Assembly (NCBI GenBank): GCA_044233495.1
Contig: JBIIJX010000154.1
Span: 1-6,155, forward strand
Direction: 5' to 3'
DNA: 6,155 nucleotides
DNA from: UBA10649 sp044233495
Lineage (GTDB): Bacteria; Actinomycetota; Actinomycetes; S36-B12
The notes below the pieces were generated by a model. The model was given only the letters and a program-made list of their open reading frames with translations, made no database searches and was not told where the DNA came from. Numbering within the stretch: the first letter of the stretch is position 1; each line of letters opens with the position of its first letter. Below are positions 4,644 to 6,155 of the stretch, in pieces. A program made the translations under genes and the position numbers.

Positions 4644-5528
4644 ATGTTCGGACGAAAGGCGCGGAGGCGAAGCCAGCAGGTCGCCATCGAGAGCGCCTCC
4701 TTCGTGGCCATCGCACGTGCGACCGCGCTGGTATGCGCAGAGCACTCTGATCCGGAGCGCGCCGCGAACTACTTCGCCAGTGTCCTGCTCGGGACCATGG
4801 CGGCCTACGGTGTCGGACCCGATGACGGACCTGAAGAGAAGGCTGCCTGGGAGCACATCTGGCAGGGATTCGGGGGAGCGGAAGTCGGGGACTCGTGGCA
4901 GGTCTCCGCGGAATTCACCGTGGATGATGACGACTCCGCGTTCCTGGCGGAGCTGCTCGCTCCGCTCATGCGGACCCCCCGCGAGCAGGTATCTGACGCA
5001 GCGGTCGCCACGCTCGGGGTCATCTTCGGTGAGGTTGACCCAGCCGGGCTCTCGAACACGCAACTTGTGTCCTGCCGCATCGCGGGCCTCGCTGTGCGGA
5101 CCTTCTTCGAAGAGACGTCCGAGGCAGAGCTCAGTGGTCGGACGGATCCGCTGGCCGTAGCCGCTTCAGTGGCTGCGGCCTACCTGCAGATCGCCGCGAA
5201 GACCGATGCATTGCAGACGGAGTACTCCCGTGGACGCGTCTTCCGTGTGACCATGACGTCGATTCGCCGGAGCCGGGACTCTGACGCGGGACCTGGGAAG
5301 CTTTTCATCTCGAATGAGGGATTTGCCCGATACACCTCCGACGGTGGTGTCTCGTGGGATCTGGGCGAGATCCGCAAGTCACTGTCTGACTACACGTTCC
5401 GACCGGATGGAAGCCTTTCAGCGGGGTTCAATCCTCCACTGCCGCTGATGATGTTCGCCGAGGCCGGGGAGGGCAAGGTCTTGGGCGAGCGGCTGGCCCA
5501 TCTGGGTCTGCATCCGCGGGTGTCGTGA
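4644..5528 (+). CDS. unrecognised soluble protein of 294 residues
   Basis: I do not recognise this protein. It has no signal peptide or TM helix, so it is probably cytoplasmic. The N-terminus is basic (MFGRKARRRSQQ). Residues 13-190 look mostly helical and Ala-rich (for example SFVAIARATALVCAEH 19-34 and PLAVAASVAAAYLQIAAK 169-186), interrupted by an acidic DDDD at 94-97. From about 195 the character changes to strand-like sequence (GRVFRVTMTSI, GKLFISNEGFARYT, GVSWDLGEI, YTFRPDGSLSAGF), suggesting a separate C-terminal beta domain. Two Cys (31 and 144) have no metal-binding pattern. The start is fixed by an AGGAG site with 6-base spacing. It is isolated behind a 312-base gene-free stretch and converges on the P450 gene, so context gives no clue to function. 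The stable reading frame and the ribosome site make it a real gene with good confidence. Confidence 0.78.
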   Translation: MFGRKARRRSQQVAIESASFVAIARATALVCAEHSDPERAANYFASVLLGTMAAYGVGPDDGPEEKAAWEHIWQGFGGAEVGDSWQVSAEFTVDDDDSAFLAELLAPLMRTPREQVSDAAVATLGVIFGEVDPAGLSNTQLVSCRIAGLAVRTFFEETSEAELSGRTDPLAVAASVAAAYLQIAAKTDALQTEYSRGRVFRVTMTSIRRSRDSDAGPGKLFISNEGFARYTSDGGVSWDLGEIRKSLSDYTFRPDGSLSAGFNPPLPLMMFAEAGEGKVLGERLAHLGLHPRVS

Positions 5529-5559
5529 GCCTGACGCACGGTGCTGCGATGCCCGTACG

Positions 5560-5582
5560 GCCGCCACGGGGGCGGCTACCGT
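5560..5582. terminator. GC-rich hairpin between the convergent orphan and P450 genes
   Basis: GCCGCC (5560-5565) and GGCGGC (5571-5576) form a perfect 6-base stem with a 5-base loop. ACG (5557-5559) can pair with CGT (5580-5582) beyond a 3-base bulge (TAC). It starts 31 bases after the stop at 5528 and reaches the stop of the leftward P450 gene (5576-5578), the expected place for a shared terminator. There is no T-run. Confidence 0.45.
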
Positions 5583-6155
5583 GATGGTGAGTCGGTGGTG
5601 AAGCGGATGGTCAGTTCCTGGGGGCATCGGAATGCCGGGGTGGGCCGCCAGACGATGGGCTCATCCAGGATGCTTGCCCCTTCCATTCGAGGCAGCAGCT
5701 GGTCGAGGAGCAACTCGGACTCCAGTTTGGCCAGTGCCATGCCGATGCAGACGTGCTCCCCGTGGCCGTACGTCAGGGGCGCCGGGGTCGTGCGAGTCAC
5801 GTCGAAACGATCCGGGTCCCGATAGGCCTCGGGATCACGATTCGCCTGCGCCAGGTTGACTGCGACAAGCTGCCCGGCTCGAATCTCCACTCCATCGAGA
5901 CGAACGTCACGGGTCGCCATCCTGCTGATGATCTGTGCAGGGCTCTCCAGCCGCCCGACCTCGGCTATCGCACCTGGGATCAGAGACGGGTCTGAGCTGA
6001 GGAGGGCAAGCTGGTCAGGGTTGGCCAGGAGGAGGATCATTGTGTTGGCCATCAAGCTGGTGGTGGTTTCGTGCGCAGCATTGACGAGGCCGATGAGGTT
6101 CGCGACAACCTCAGTCTGGGTCAACTCGCCATCGGTGAGCGAAGCCAGCAGGGAT
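5576..6155 (-). CDS. cytochrome P450 (C-terminal part, 5' end outside the window)
   Basis: The haem-domain C-terminal ~192 residues of a soluble bacterial P450 monooxygenase (usual length ~400). The frame is open through the right edge, so the TTG at 6124 is not the start. In chain order: I-helix NAAHETTTS with the acid-Thr pair of oxygen activation (codons around 6065-6080), the K-helix ExxR motif EVGR (near 5951-5962), the PDRF motif near 5810, and the haem loop YGHGEHVCIG with the iron-ligating Cys codon at 5747-5749. It ends in a normal beta-rich tail (LTIRFTTDSPSR). Two departures from consensus are Tyr for the first Phe of FGxGxHxCxG and Ala-Ala for the usual Ala-Gly in the I-helix. Redox partners and substrate are not visible; any ferredoxin gene would lie outside. 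The family is certain, the subfamily is not assigned. Confidence 0.96.
   Translation of the reverse strand, partial: SLLASLTDGELTQTEVVANLIGLVNAAHETTTSLMANTMILLLANPDQLALLSSDPSLIPGAIAEVGRLESPAQIISRMATRDVRLDGVEIRAGQLVAVNLAQANRDPEAYRDPDRFDVTRTTPAPLTYGHGEHVCIGMALAKLESELLLDQLLPRMEGASILDEPIVWRPTPAFRCPQELTIRFTTDSPSR

Noticed and set aside
6122..6124. TTG as the start of the P450 gene
   Set aside because: The frame continues upstream to the window edge (residues SLLASLTDGE precede it) and half of a normal P450 would be missing, so it is an internal Leu codon.
1..6155. Mobile element, tRNA, rRNA, CRISPR or defence cassette
   Set aside because: No transposase or integrase, no terminal inverted repeats with duplications, no cloverleaf or rRNA-like sequence, no regularly spaced repeats and no nuclease, helicase or toxin-antitoxin motifs were seen.

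Overview
The window looks like ordinary chromosome from a high-GC Actinomycetota bacterium. It is strongly GC-rich, third codon positions are mostly G or C, GTG starts are common, and several genes have a TANNNT box placed exactly where a leaderless transcript would need it. The sequence alone does not fix the genus. There are eight protein genes, two cut by the window edges. I see no rRNA, tRNA, CRISPR array, insertion sequence, integrase or recognisable defence system.

Left part (1-1798): the C-terminal ~380 residues of an AzgA-type NCS2 purine permease run rightward and meet a leftward adenine phosphoribosyltransferase gene (apt). A strong hairpin at the junction encodes the last residues of Apt. 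Together they suggest purine-base uptake followed by conversion of adenine to AMP. A TspO/MBR-family membrane protein gene lies just upstream of apt on the same strand and may be cotranscribed with it.

Middle (2273-4331): four small genes of unknown function. They are a leftward secreted protein with one probable disulfide; a rightward 4-TM protein with a clear leaderless promoter; a leftward protein with one TM helix followed by a long cytoplasmic coiled coil (GTG start, leaderless box); and a rightward 4-TM protein of an 'RPFGVTLLALL' type. The two divergent intergenic regions (2839-2936 and 3737-3962) carry inverted repeats.

Right part (4332-6155): a 312-base gene-free stretch precedes an unrecognised 294-residue soluble protein that, unlike its neighbours, has a classic AGGAG ribosome site. 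It converges on the C-terminal half of a cytochrome P450 gene that runs in from beyond the right edge, with a GC-rich hairpin between them.

No clearly novel multi-gene system is visible. The observations I rate highest are the recurring leaderless start architecture, the GCN4-like heptad pattern with a buried Asn in the coiled-coil membrane protein, and two overlapping, mutually exclusive stems at 3779-3839.
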